Positions 11,100 through 20,233 of a stretch of 64,000 nucleotides of DNA are shown in pieces. Position 1 is the stretch's first letter. Each line of letters starts with the position of its first letter. The notes below the pieces were generated by a model. That model saw only the letters and a list, made by a program, of their open reading frames with translations. It was not told where the DNA came from and searched no databases. The stretch lies in the NCBI RefSeq assembly GCF_008802365.1, contig NZ_VZQZ01000002.1, positions 186,001 through 250,000 of the forward strand. The letters run 5' to 3'. A program made the translations under genes and the position numbers. The DNA is from Oryzomonas japonica (GTDB taxonomy: Bacteria > Desulfobacterota > Desulfuromonadia > Geobacterales > Pseudopelobacteraceae).

Positions 11100-12374
11100 T
11101 TAAAGCTCTCCCACGGCGCGTTTCAGACGGGCCTGGGAAACCTGGTAGTCGTACAGTGCACTGTAGTAGTCGGTCTTGGCCTGGGTGACCAGGGTCTGGG
11201 CATCCAGCACTTCCGTTGCCGTGCCGACCCGCTCCCGATACCGCTCTCTGTTGATGCGCAGGTTCTCCTCGCTCTGACGGATGGCGGTTTCCGCCACGCC
11301 GATCCGTTCCTTGGCCACGTCGACATCGTTGCGGGAGGTGTCGATCTCCAGATGCACCTGGGATTCTGCCTGACGCAGGGCGTCCTGATTTCTGGAACGG
11401 TTGCGCACGGCCTTTTCCGTGTTTGCGGTGGAGGCGAAGCCGTCGAACAGGTTAACCTTGACGCCGATGGTTGCCGCCATGATGGTCTGTTCCAGCGCCT
11501 TGTCGTTTTGCACGTAGTTGAGGGCGGCCTGGGTGTAGAGTTCCGGGTAGAATGCGGCCTTGCTTTCGCGCACCTCCATATCGCTGGCTTCCACGCCGTG
11601 GCGCAGGGCCAGGACATCATGGCGTCGGGAGAGTGCATCGCTTTCGTCTACCGGCGTCGCCGCGCCGCTCGCTAGGGAGACTCCCTCATCCAGTTCCGCG
11701 CGAAACCCGGGTTGGGAATCGGTCAGATAATTGAGTTGAAGCCAGTTGTTTTCCAAGCGGTTCTTCATGGTCAGAAGCTTCTGCCTGGCCGCAGACAGGC
11801 GTACCTCGGCCTGTAGCACATCGTTGCGGGTAACGGCCCCCTCCTCGAACAGTGCCTGGGCCACGCGGCGGTGTTCTTCCACCTGGGCGACCTCGTCCGC
11901 GGCCGCTGCAATCAGCTTGCGGGTTTCCAGGATGGAGAAGTAGGCTTCGATCACCTGCAAGGCTACGTCCGTGCGGCGGGCTTCAAAGGATTGGACTGAG
12001 GAGTCGGCAAGGGCCATGGTCATCCGTTGCCTGGCGTTCCGGCGGCCGAAGTCGTAGATGGTGTAGGTAGCGGAGAGCCCGACAGAGGCGTAGTCCGCCT
12101 GTTGGGTCTCGGCTTGAGTGCCAGCGATCTTTGCGCCCTGTGCGGCTTGCTGCATGGTATAAGCGGCCTGTGCATCGATGCGGGGATAGTTTGCCGCCGA
12201 TGTCTGGCGAATGTCCTGTTCGGCTATCCGGGGAGTCCAGGCCGCCGCCCTGAGGCCGGGATTGTGTTCTCTGGCCCGTTCCAGGCAGTCCTGCAACGTG
12301 AGCGGAGCCGCCCAGGCAGAGGTGGCGATCAGAAAAATGCCGCCCGTGAAGAGGCTAAAAAGTAGGTTTCTCAT
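11100..12374 (-). CDS. TolC-family outer-membrane efflux protein
   Basis: I place the start at the ATG ending at 12374, not at the longer frame from 12428, because it has GAGGG upstream and yields a clean signal peptide (MRNLLFSLFTGGIFLIATSAWAA). The mature protein begins PLTLQDCLERAREHNPGLRAA, typical of OEP repeats, and two homologous helical-barrel halves follow, ending in QVSQARLKRAVGEL. The length is 424 residues. It forms the outer-membrane channel of the EmrAB-like pump. The start overlaps the end of marR by 20 bases, so translation is probably coupled. Confidence 0.92.
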   Translation of the reverse strand: MRNLLFSLFTGGIFLIATSAWAAPLTLQDCLERAREHNPGLRAAAWTPRIAEQDIRQTSAANYPRIDAQAAYTMQQAAQGAKIAGTQAETQQADYASVGLSATYTIYDFGRRNARQRMTMALADSSVQSFEARRTDVALQVIEAYFSILETRKLIAAAADEVAQVEEHRRVAQALFEEGAVTRNDVLQAEVRLSAARQKLLTMKNRLENNWLQLNYLTDSQPGFRAELDEGVSLASGAATPVDESDALSRRHDVLALRHGVEASDMEVRESKAAFYPELYTQAALNYVQNDKALEQTIMAATIGVKVNLFDGFASTANTEKAVRNRSRNQDALRQAESQVHLEIDTSRNDVDVAKERIGVAETAIRQSEENLRINRERYRERVGTATEVLDAQTLVTQAKTDYYSALYDYQVSQARLKRAVGEL

Positions 12375-12819
12375 ATACCCTCGTTTCTCCGCGAAGAATT
12401 TCCAATATGCGTTCAAGTTCGGCAACATCTTTTTTGCTCAAGCCGCTGGTGAGTTTTGCCAAGGCATTTTTCGAACATTCCCGCAACTGGGGTTCCAGTG
12501 ATCTCCCCCGGGGAGTGAGCTTGATCTGATACGCCCGCCGGTCATGAGGATGTGTGTGCCGCTCAACCAGACCGTATTTTTCCAAACGGTCTATCAGCCC
12601 TCCCAAGGTGGTACGATCGACCTGGCTTTTTTCGGACAATTCCACCTGGGTCAACCCGTCCTGCTGCCAGAGGAAGGCAAGGATAGCGTATTGGGGAGGC
12701 GTCAGATCAAATTCCTCCAACTCCTCCCTGAAGAGCGCAAAAGCCCGTTGGTAGGCCTTTGCCAGCAAAAAACCAACACTTTTTTCAATATGGTACATGG
12801 CGTGGAGACCCTCACCCAT
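12355..12819 (-). CDS. MarR-family transcriptional regulator
   Basis: The 154-residue protein has the MarR winged-helix domain. The recognition part is LSEKSQVDRTTLGGLIDRLEKYGLVER, and the wing is HTHPHDRRAYQIKLTPRG, where the DRR motif contacts DNA. Translation may begin at Met8 (MYHIEKSVGF) instead. It is the first gene of the efflux operon and most likely represses its own promoter until a phenolic or hydrophobic ligand binds. The promoter region carries a tandem repeat that could be the operator. Confidence 0.92.
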   Translation of the reverse strand: MGEGLHAMYHIEKSVGFLLAKAYQRAFALFREELEEFDLTPPQYAILAFLWQQDGLTQVELSEKSQVDRTTLGGLIDRLEKYGLVERHTHPHDRRAYQIKLTPRGRSLEPQLRECSKNALAKLTSGLSKKDVAELERILEILRGETRVYEKPTF

Positions 12820-12827
12820 CTATAATA

Positions 12828-12861
12828 ATAGTCATTATGCATATAGTCAGTATGCTGTCAA
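12828..12861 (-). promoter_or_regulatory. marR operon promoter with tandem 13-bp repeat
   Basis: Read on the plus strand, ATAGTCATTATGC (12828-12840) is followed by ATAGTCAGTATGC (12843-12855): two copies with one mismatch and a 15-bp period. On the minus strand a TTGACA box (12861-12856) leads into them, and the spacing puts the -10 region inside the repeats (ATAATG or the A/T-rich stretch below it). Repeats that cover the core promoter right in front of a marR gene suggest an autoregulatory operator. The exact -10 box is uncertain. Confidence 0.5.
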
Positions 12862-13008
12862 TAGGGCGATGGCGATATGAACGGCGTATCGGTACGTTGC
12901 AAGAAATAGTTTGAATTTATATGGAATCATGCAATAAATATGTGACCGTGCGAAACGGCATGAAATTCCCGGCGGAACGGCTGCCGGTTTAAGGGAACCA
13001 TCACTGAC

Positions 13009-13617
13009 ATGTTGCTGACCCTGGACTCCGAACATCCCCAGCCCCACCAGGTTGCCCGTGTTGTGGACTGCCTGAAAAATGGCGGCATTATTGCCTATCC
13101 TACCGATACGACCTATGGCATCGGCTGCTCCATCTTCAACAAAAAGGGGATCGAGCGTATCTACCTCATGAAGGGACGCGAGCGGCGTAAACCGTTTTCG
13201 TTCATCTGTTCAAGCCTGTCCGAGGTCGCCCATTATGCCAGGGTCGACAATAATGCCTTCAAGATCATGAAACGTTTTCTCCCCGGCCCCTACACCTTTG
13301 TGCTGGAGGCCACCCGTGATGTGCCCGACCTGCTCTTGACCCGGCAGAAAACGGCGGGGATCAGGATTCCGGACAACCGTATCTGCCTGGACGTGGTCCT
13401 GGCGCTGGGAAATCCGATCATAACCACCAGCGCCAACCTTTCCGGGGAGGACCCGGTCGGCGACCCGCTCATCATTGAAGAAACATTTGGGCATCAGCTC
13501 GATTACATCATCGACGGCGGTCTGCTCACCACGGACGTTAGTTCGGTAGTGGCGTTGACCGGCACCACCCCCGAGGTGCTGAGGGCCGGTGTAGGCGACG
13601 TATCGTGGTGCGTCTGA
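13009..13617 (+). CDS. Sua5/YciO/YrdC-family protein (YciO type)
   Basis: The 202-residue protein has the YrdC fold. GGIIAYPTDTTYGIGCSIFNK is followed by IYLMKGRERRKPFSFICSS, the KxRxxxKP nucleotide-binding signature, and later SANLSGEDP. Sua5 and YrdC make threonylcarbamoyl-AMP for the t6A modification of tRNA. The length and the GRERRKPF variant fit the YciO branch, whose ability to do this is disputed, so I do not call it tsaC. The partner enzyme TsaD is encoded at 36914 in the same window. Confidence 0.8.
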   Translation: MLLTLDSEHPQPHQVARVVDCLKNGGIIAYPTDTTYGIGCSIFNKKGIERIYLMKGRERRKPFSFICSSLSEVAHYARVDNNAFKIMKRFLPGPYTFVLEATRDVPDLLLTRQKTAGIRIPDNRICLDVVLALGNPIITTSANLSGEDPVGDPLIIEETFGHQLDYIIDGGLLTTDVSSVVALTGTTPEVLRAGVGDVSWCV

Positions 13618-13642
13618 TCAAGACTGAAAAGGGATCCTGTTT

Positions 13643-14002
13643 ATGCGTAAACGTACCGTTCGAAACGGCCTGCGCCTTATCCTGGCCGCCCTTCTGCTGA
13701 TCGTTTTGGCCAGTTTCTATCATGTGGGCATAGCCGATCTGTTTTCGCTGTCGGACACGGCGGAGATGCGCCTGTACCGTTTGGGCATCTTCTGGGCCGC
13801 GGCCTTTGGCGGTTACGGCGTGGTCCTGGCCGCCTTCGGCCTGGTGCTGCCGGGGGATTCCCGTGATGTCCAGGTGCGCATTCTGCCGATGTTTTTCATG
13901 GTACTGGCTACGGTGGCGCTCTTTTTCTACCTGCTGGCATCGTCCTTCAATGAGCCGCCCCGGCCGGAACGTCTGCAACCGGGTGATACAATTACGATCT
14001 GA
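13643..14002 (+). CDS. Small three-helix membrane protein, unknown function
   Basis: This 119-residue protein is not recognised. It has three likely membrane helices: about residues 11-27 (LRLILAALLLIVLASF), 46-68 (LGIFWAAAFGGYGVVLAAFGLVL) and 80-100 (ILPMFFMVLATVALFFYLLA). A short polar tail with PPRPERLQPGD follows. It lies 25 bases after the YciO-type gene and 14 bases before the GGDEF gene, in the same direction, so all three may be cotranscribed. A role as a membrane partner of the cyclase is only a positional guess. Confidence 0.65.
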   Translation: MRKRTVRNGLRLILAALLLIVLASFYHVGIADLFSLSDTAEMRLYRLGIFWAAAFGGYGVVLAAFGLVLPGDSRDVQVRILPMFFMVLATVALFFYLLASSFNEPPRPERLQPGDTITI

Positions 14003-14016
14003 CTGAGGTGCGGGTA

Positions 14017-15087
14017 ATGGTCCTTGGCGACGCCGCTGCCCCCGCGAAATGTTCCCGGACAGGGGATGGGGGATTGACATCGTTGATTGAAATCGGCACG
14101 GCGCTGGCCGGAAGCCTTGCGGTTCATGATGTCCTGGAAGCCATCCTGAAACAGGCCGAACGGCTGATCGGGCCCAGGGCTTGGGCGCTGTTGCTCGTGG
14201 ATGAGCCTTCCGGAGAGCTGGTCCTTGAGGTGGCTTCCTCGTCCCTGGGCGAACATCATAAAGGAGTCAGGCTTGAACAGGGGGAGGGCATCGGTGGTTG
14301 GGTCGCCTTGCACGGCAGGCCGCTGCTCTTGCCGGATGTGCAGAAAGATGGGCAGTTTGCAGCCCATGCCGCCCTCCATATACCCTTCACCACTCGCTCG
14401 ATCGCCTGCGTGCCGCTCATGATCAAGGAGCGGATCATCGGTGTCGTCGAACTGATCAACAGTTCTGACGAGCCTCCCTTTACCGCCGCCGATGTGACGA
14501 TTATCTCGGCCATTGCCGACTTTGCCGCCATAGCCCTGGAAAACGCCCGCAACTATGACCGGATCAATGAACTCGTCATCACCGACGACCTGACCGGCCT
14601 GTACAATTCCCGTTATTTCGAACAACTTCTCGATACCGAGATCGAACGCGCCTCCCGTTACGGTACGTGCCTGTCGCTTGTGTTTCTTGATCTGGATCAT
14701 CTGAAGAGCGTCAACGACGCCCACGGCCATCTGGTCGGGAGCCGGATGCTGAGCGAGTTTGGCAGGCTTATTGGCGACAATATCCGCTCCAGCGACATGG
14801 CTGCGCGTTTCGGCGGGGACGAGTATGCTGTCGTACTGCCCCAGACCAGCCGTGAACAGGCATTGGCCATGGCAGCCAAACTGCTCGATCTCATGCTCTC
14901 TGCCGGTTTTCGCGCCGATGACGGTCAGCCTATCCGGCTGACGGCCAGCTTTGGCGTGGCCAGCTTCCCGCAGGATGCCCAGACCAGGGTGGAGTTGATT
15001 CGGGCCGCCGATATGGCCATGTATGACGCCAAACGGGCCGGGAGAGGGATTATCAGATCGTTTGCACACAAGATCGCTTCTTCATGA
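14017..15087 (+). CDS. GAF-GGDEF dinucleotide cyclase with Ser at the base-recognition site
   Basis: I choose the ATG at 14017 because GAGG lies 8 bases upstream; an in-frame GTG at 14008 is the alternative. The 356-residue protein has a GAF sensor domain (about 22-180) and a GGDEF domain (about 187-350). The catalytic loop is RFGGDEY (GGDEY at 266-270), DDLTGLYN opens the domain, and an inhibitory I-site RSSD (257-260) lies five residues before the GGDEY. The usual GHxxGD reads GHLVGS, so the Asp that normally reads the guanine edge is Ser242, while Asn233 is kept. The same change marks hybrid-promiscuous (Hypr) GGDEF enzymes that make 3',3'-cGAMP. The product here is inferred, not shown. 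Confidence 0.88.
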   Translation: MVLGDAAAPAKCSRTGDGGLTSLIEIGTALAGSLAVHDVLEAILKQAERLIGPRAWALLLVDEPSGELVLEVASSSLGEHHKGVRLEQGEGIGGWVALHGRPLLLPDVQKDGQFAAHAALHIPFTTRSIACVPLMIKERIIGVVELINSSDEPPFTAADVTIISAIADFAAIALENARNYDRINELVITDDLTGLYNSRYFEQLLDTEIERASRYGTCLSLVFLDLDHLKSVNDAHGHLVGSRMLSEFGRLIGDNIRSSDMAARFGGDEYAVVLPQTSREQALAMAAKLLDLMLSAGFRADDGQPIRLTASFGVASFPQDAQTRVELIRAADMAMYDAKRAGRGIIRSFAHKIASS

Positions 15088-15127
15088 TTGTACATAAAAC
15101 GGATCGGCTTTAAGTAAGCAAATCAAG

Positions 15128-16476
<1,349 letters not shown>

Positions 16477-16509
16477 GCTGAACCGGCTCCACACGATAGT
16501 GCCATACAG

Positions 16510-16541
16510 AAAAAGGGCAACCCATTGGGCTGCCCTTTTTT
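16510..16541 (+). terminator. Terminator after metY
   Basis: AAAAAGGGCA pairs with TGCCCTTTTT around an inner loop that itself contains CCC/GGG. A run of six T ends the structure. It lies 33 bases after the metY stop. Confidence 0.88.
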
Positions 16542-16695
16542 GAGCTTTATGAGAAGTTTCGCACGCCGTTATGTCGTCGCGTGAAGTTTCCGTTGCTGAC
16601 GAGAACCGTCGACAGGCACCCCTTGTGATTACCTCTGTTTTTGTGTATTATAAAAAAATTTAGACCATTCCATCCCGCGTCCAGGAGCCCGATTC

Positions 16696-17064
16696 ATGTA
16701 TAAACTCACGATCCGCACGAGCTTTGCCGCAGCCCATAACCTGATCAACTACCAGGGGGATTGCGAGAACCTGCACGGCCACAACTGGCGGGTGGAACTG
16801 ACCGTGACCGCCAAGGAGTTGGACAAGGCCGGGCTGGGCATCGACTTCAAGGTACTCAAACGTGAGGCCGGTGTCATCATCAACGAACTGGACCATAAGT
16901 ATCTCAACGAAAACCCGGTCTTTCACGACGTTTCCCCTTCCTCGGAGCATATCTCGCGCTACCTGTACCAGCGCCTTTCGGAACGCCTCAATAACGACGT
17001 TATCACGGTGGATTCCGTGACCGTCTGGGAGTCCGACAACGCCTCTGCCTGCTATTATGAGTAA
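16696..17064 (+). CDS. queD: 6-carboxy-5,6,7,8-tetrahydropterin synthase
   Basis: The 122-residue protein is a complete QueD. It converts 7,8-dihydroneopterin triphosphate to 6-carboxytetrahydropterin in queuosine synthesis. The zinc ligands are His14 (SFAAAHNL) and His27/His29 (CENLHGHNW), and Cys23 in the same motif is the catalytic cysteine. LDHKYLNE and ITVDSVTVWES are conserved downstream. AGGAG lies 8 bases before the start. Its end overlaps queE by 8 bases. I looked for a preQ1 riboswitch in the 155 bases upstream and saw none. Confidence 0.94.
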   Translation: MYKLTIRTSFAAAHNLINYQGDCENLHGHNWRVELTVTAKELDKAGLGIDFKVLKREAGVIINELDHKYLNENPVFHDVSPSSEHISRYLYQRLSERLNNDVITVDSVTVWESDNASACYYE

Positions 17065-17806
17065 CCCGGCTCGCGTCAGCGAGATCTTTTCTTCAATCCA
17101 GGGGGAGGGGTACCTGGCCGGGCGGCGCCAGATATTCATCCGTCTGGATGAGTGCAACCTGGATTGCCGCTACTGCGATACGGTGTACGACAGAGGCACC
17201 CCCTGCCAGGTGGAAACCGCGCCCGGCTCGGGCGCCTTGCGCCCACTACCTCAACCGCCCAACGGGGACGCCCTCGTTACGCTGGTAACGGAGTGGTGTA
17301 ACCGCCTGCCGGGAGCCCATCACTCGATCAGCGTCACCGGCGGGGAACCGCTGCTTCAGGCTGAAACGCTGGTGGAGTGGCTGCCGGGGCTGCGCCGCAT
17401 CCTCCCGATCCACCTGGAGACCAACGGCACCCTGCACGCCGAATTGGGGCGGGTCATCGACAGCATCGACTATATCAGCATGGATATGAAACTTCCTTCC
17501 ACGGCGGGCTGCGGTCAAGATCTCTGGCAGGAACATCGCCGTTTTCTGCAGGTTGCCGTGCAGCGGCAGGTCTCGGTCAAGGTGGTCATCGGCCAGGATA
17601 CGCCATTGGACGAGATCAGCCGGGTCTGTGCCATCATGGCGGCAGTGGAACCCTCCACCCCCTTGTTTCTCCAGCCCCTGACCAACCCGGCAGGCGCGGT
17701 TGACGTTACTGCCGGCCAGATCCTGCGCTTGCAGGAAACGGCTGCGGCGCTGCTCCCCGATGTGAGGGTGATCCCGCAGATGCACAAGATGCTGGGGGCG
17801 CTGTGA
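17057..17806 (+). CDS. queE: 7-carboxy-7-deazaguanine synthase (radical SAM)
   Basis: The 249-residue enzyme rearranges carboxytetrahydropterin to carboxydeazaguanine, the step after QueD. The N-terminus SEIFSSIQGEGYLAGRRQIFIR is diagnostic, and the radical SAM cluster motif is CNLDCRYC (Cys33, Cys37, Cys40). TGGEPLLQ binds the SAM moiety. Its insert (residues about 48-70, Pro/Gly/Ala-rich) is not conserved. It is translationally coupled on both sides: 8 bases overlap with queD and 4 bases (GTGA) with the next gene. Confidence 0.93.
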   Translation: MSNPARVSEIFSSIQGEGYLAGRRQIFIRLDECNLDCRYCDTVYDRGTPCQVETAPGSGALRPLPQPPNGDALVTLVTEWCNRLPGAHHSISVTGGEPLLQAETLVEWLPGLRRILPIHLETNGTLHAELGRVIDSIDYISMDMKLPSTAGCGQDLWQEHRRFLQVAVQRQVSVKVVIGQDTPLDEISRVCAIMAAVEPSTPLFLQPLTNPAGAVDVTAGQILRLQETAAALLPDVRVIPQMHKMLGAL

Positions 17807-18525
17807 TTATTGAAGAGATGACCATGACCGAGTTCGAGGCCGGCCTGGCCCAGACCCGGACCGTCCTGATCCCCTTCGGTTCTGTGGAGGAGCACGGCAG
17901 CCATCTTCCACTCTCCACCGATACCCTGGAGGCCTATGAGGTCTGCAAGAAGGCCTCCCTGATAACACCGCTGTTCGTGGCTCCTCCGGTTCACTACGGC
18001 AATTGCCGTTCCACGGCGCGGCATCCCGGCACCATCTCCATCTCGACCCAGACTCTTGGGGCGCTGTTCCAGGATATCGTCATCGCACTGCGCGGGCAGG
18101 GGTTGCGCAGCTTTGTCGCCCTGACGGGGCATGCCGGGGGGGCGCACCGCATGGCGCTCCAGGATGCGGGGGAAGCGCTGATCGCCCGTTTCGCCGATAT
18201 CACGGTAGCGGTGGTGAGCGAGTTCGACCTGGCCCAGGATGAGGGGCGGGACATCATCGAAACGCCGGGCGACTCCCATGCCGGTGAAATCGAAACTTCA
18301 CGTATCCTCCACACCCATCCCCATCTGGTTAAAGGGCGTGCGCCCCGCGAATTTCCCCACTTTCCCAACGGTATGCTGGTGCGCGACAAGCGTCGCTACT
18401 GGCCCGGCGGCGTATGGGGCGACCCCGGCAAGGCATCGGCCGAAAAGGGCGCCCGGCTGGAGAATCTGCTGGTGCGAAAACTGGTCGAACTGGTGCGGGA
18501 GATGGAAAAGGGCTGTGATGAATAG
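17803..18525 (+). CDS. Creatininase-family amidohydrolase
   Basis: The 240-residue protein begins at a GTG that overlaps the queE stop. It has the creatininase fold motifs: IPFGSVEEHGSHLPLSTDT (metal ligands Glu, His and Asp), GHAGGAHR, where family members usually have NGHGGN, and DSHAGEIETS. The family includes creatininase, ArfB-type deformylases of F420/riboflavin synthesis and MftE-type peptidases, so the reaction cannot be named from sequence. The tight coupling to queD-queE suggests a substrate from pterin or deazaguanine metabolism, but this is inference. Confidence 0.8.
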   Translation: MIIEEMTMTEFEAGLAQTRTVLIPFGSVEEHGSHLPLSTDTLEAYEVCKKASLITPLFVAPPVHYGNCRSTARHPGTISISTQTLGALFQDIVIALRGQGLRSFVALTGHAGGAHRMALQDAGEALIARFADITVAVVSEFDLAQDEGRDIIETPGDSHAGEIETSRILHTHPHLVKGRAPREFPHFPNGMLVRDKRRYWPGGVWGDPGKASAEKGARLENLLVRKLVELVREMEKGCDE

Positions 18526-18895
18526 CGAACAGATCGTCAGGGAATATGACCTGGGCGGTGGCATAACGGCCAGGCTCCGGGATGAAACCCGTCACTATTT
18601 CGGCGGTTATTACCATGTGCGCATCGAGGTCAGCGCCGATATACCTCTTTCCGCCTCACCCTTCGCCGGCCCCGAGGAGTATCAGGCCGCGCGCCGGCTC
18701 TTGGGGGAGCGGATTCGTTTCCGCCGTGTCCTGGAAAAGATGGCGGTGCCCGAGACCGATATCGCAACCGCGCGCCAGAGCCTGTTGGAGGCATTCGACG
18801 CCAATGTGCTTCCCTATCTTTCCCGTCCCGATTTCCCCGAACGCTTCATGCGCAGCGAATATGCCAAATGCCTGAAGTCGTCGGCCCGTCGGTAA
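18518..18895 (+). CDS. Conserved-looking hypothetical protein
   Basis: The 125-residue protein starts at the ATG at 18518 inside the end of the creatininase-like gene (8-base overlap); a longer in-frame reading from 18239 would run through that gene and is not credible. The sequence is soluble, without signal or membrane segment. It starts SEQIVREYDLGGGITARLRDE and contains YFGGYYHVRIEV and LLGERIRFRRVLEKMAVPE. I do not recognise a family. The overlap on the left and 6-base gap to rlmD on the right show that it belongs to this operon. Confidence 0.72.
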   Translation: MNSEQIVREYDLGGGITARLRDETRHYFGGYYHVRIEVSADIPLSASPFAGPEEYQAARRLLGERIRFRRVLEKMAVPETDIATARQSLLEAFDANVLPYLSRPDFPERFMRSEYAKCLKSSARR

Positions 18896-18901
18896 GCCCA
18901 T

Positions 18902-20233
18902 ATGTCGTCACCATCCGTAATTATCGACAAGCTTGCTTTCGGCGGTAACGGTGTCTGCCGCATCGACGGCAAGGTCTGTTTCGTCCCCCTGAGCTGTCCC
19001 GGCGATGAGGTCCGTCTGACGGTCATTGCCGAGAAACGCTCGTATGTGACGGCCCGGATCGCCGAGCTTGTTACCCCCTCACCCCTGAGGGTCGTCCCTC
19101 CCTGTCCGCTGTTCGGCACATGCGGCGGTTGCAGTTGGCAGCACATCGCCTATTCCCAGCAGCTTGCGGCAAAACGGAGCATCCATGCCGAAACCTTGTG
19201 GCGCGGCGGCCGGGTCGAAGGCGAGCGGGTAGGGGAGACCGTGGCCTCGCCCCTGGAGTACGGATACCGCAACCGGGTCCAGTTCAAGCTGCACGTCGGA
19301 GCCGCCGGGCTGAAGATCGGTTTTTTCCGTAACGCGACCCATGTTGTGGACGATGCCGTCCAGGGATGCCCCGTCGCCGCGCCGGCCATCAACGAGGCTC
19401 TGTCCAGCCTGCGAAGCGTTCTGGCATCGTTTGCCGAAGTGTCAGCCATCCCCCAGATCAACATCGAATGCGGCGACCATGAAACGGTCGCAACGATCAA
19501 TTACATCGGCAACAACCATGATTCTGTTATCCGTTTTTTCCAACGCCATTTTCACGAATTGGCACCCCTGACCGGTCTATTCCTGCAGGCTGGCCGTAAA
19601 TCCTCCCTGCAGAGAGTCTGCGGTGCCGGCTACCTTGCCTACGCCATGCCGGCCGTCGCTCCCGGTTCCCCGCCCACCACGCTCACCTTCCGCCCGGGGG
19701 GATTCTCCCAGGTGAACAGCCCCCAGAACCGGGCTGTTTTGGAGCTTGTCCGGCGCATGGCCGCATTTCGCGGTGATGAACAGCTGCTCGACCTGTACTG
19801 CGGCAACGGCAATTTTTCCTTGCCCCTGGCGGGGAGCGTGGCAAGTGTGACCGGGGTGGAGGGGTATGGGGATTCCATCGCCACGGCCCAGGATAACTGC
19901 CGCCTGAACGGTGTATCCAATGCGGAATACGTCTGCGCCGATGCCGCCGAGGGAGTCTCCCGGCTTGCCGCAGCGGGGCGGCAGTTCGATACGGTCATTC
20001 TGGACCCTCCCCGCAGCGGGGCGGCGGAAGCCATAACGGGACTCAGCCGTCTGAAGCCGGACACGATCATCTACATATCCTGCGATTCCAGCACCCTGGC
20101 CCGGGATTGCGGCCTTCTGGCGGGGCAGGGCTATCACGTGGCTGAGAGTGTTCCGCTCGATATGTTTCCCCAGACATTCCATTTGGAAAGCGTAACCCTG
20201 CTTCATAGAGGACAATCGGAGGCATCAGCGTGA
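18902..20233 (+). CDS. rlmD: 23S rRNA (uracil-5-)-methyltransferase, RumA/RlmD family
   Basis: The 443-residue protein has a TRAM RNA-binding domain at the N-terminus (residues 1-55), then an iron-sulfur motif PPCPLFGTCGGCSWQH (Cys68, Cys74, Cys77), and a C-terminal SAM methyltransferase domain (LLDLYCGNGNFSLPLA). The catalytic end reads YISCDSSTLARD, with the nucleophile cysteine in SCDS, and DPPRSG is the family motif IV. It makes 5-methyluridine in 23S rRNA; U1939 is the target of the E. coli enzyme, and the exact position here is not shown. It overlaps the next gene by 4 bases. Confidence 0.9.
   Translation: MSSPSVIIDKLAFGGNGVCRIDGKVCFVPLSCPGDEVRLTVIAEKRSYVTARIAELVTPSPLRVVPPCPLFGTCGGCSWQHIAYSQQLAAKRSIHAETLWRGGRVEGERVGETVASPLEYGYRNRVQFKLHVGAAGLKIGFFRNATHVVDDAVQGCPVAAPAINEALSSLRSVLASFAEVSAIPQINIECGDHETVATINYIGNNHDSVIRFFQRHFHELAPLTGLFLQAGRKSSLQRVCGAGYLAYAMPAVAPGSPPTTLTFRPGGFSQVNSPQNRAVLELVRRMAAFRGDEQLLDLYCGNGNFSLPLAGSVASVTGVEGYGDSIATAQDNCRLNGVSNAEYVCADAAEGVSRLAAAGRQFDTVILDPPRSGAAEAITGLSRLKPDTIIYISCDSSTLARDCGLLAGQGYHVAESVPLDMFPQTFHLESVTLLHRGQSEASA

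Noticed and set aside
16542-16695. preQ1 riboswitch upstream of queD
   Set aside because: No short stem with the A-rich tail and conserved loop sequence of preQ1-I.
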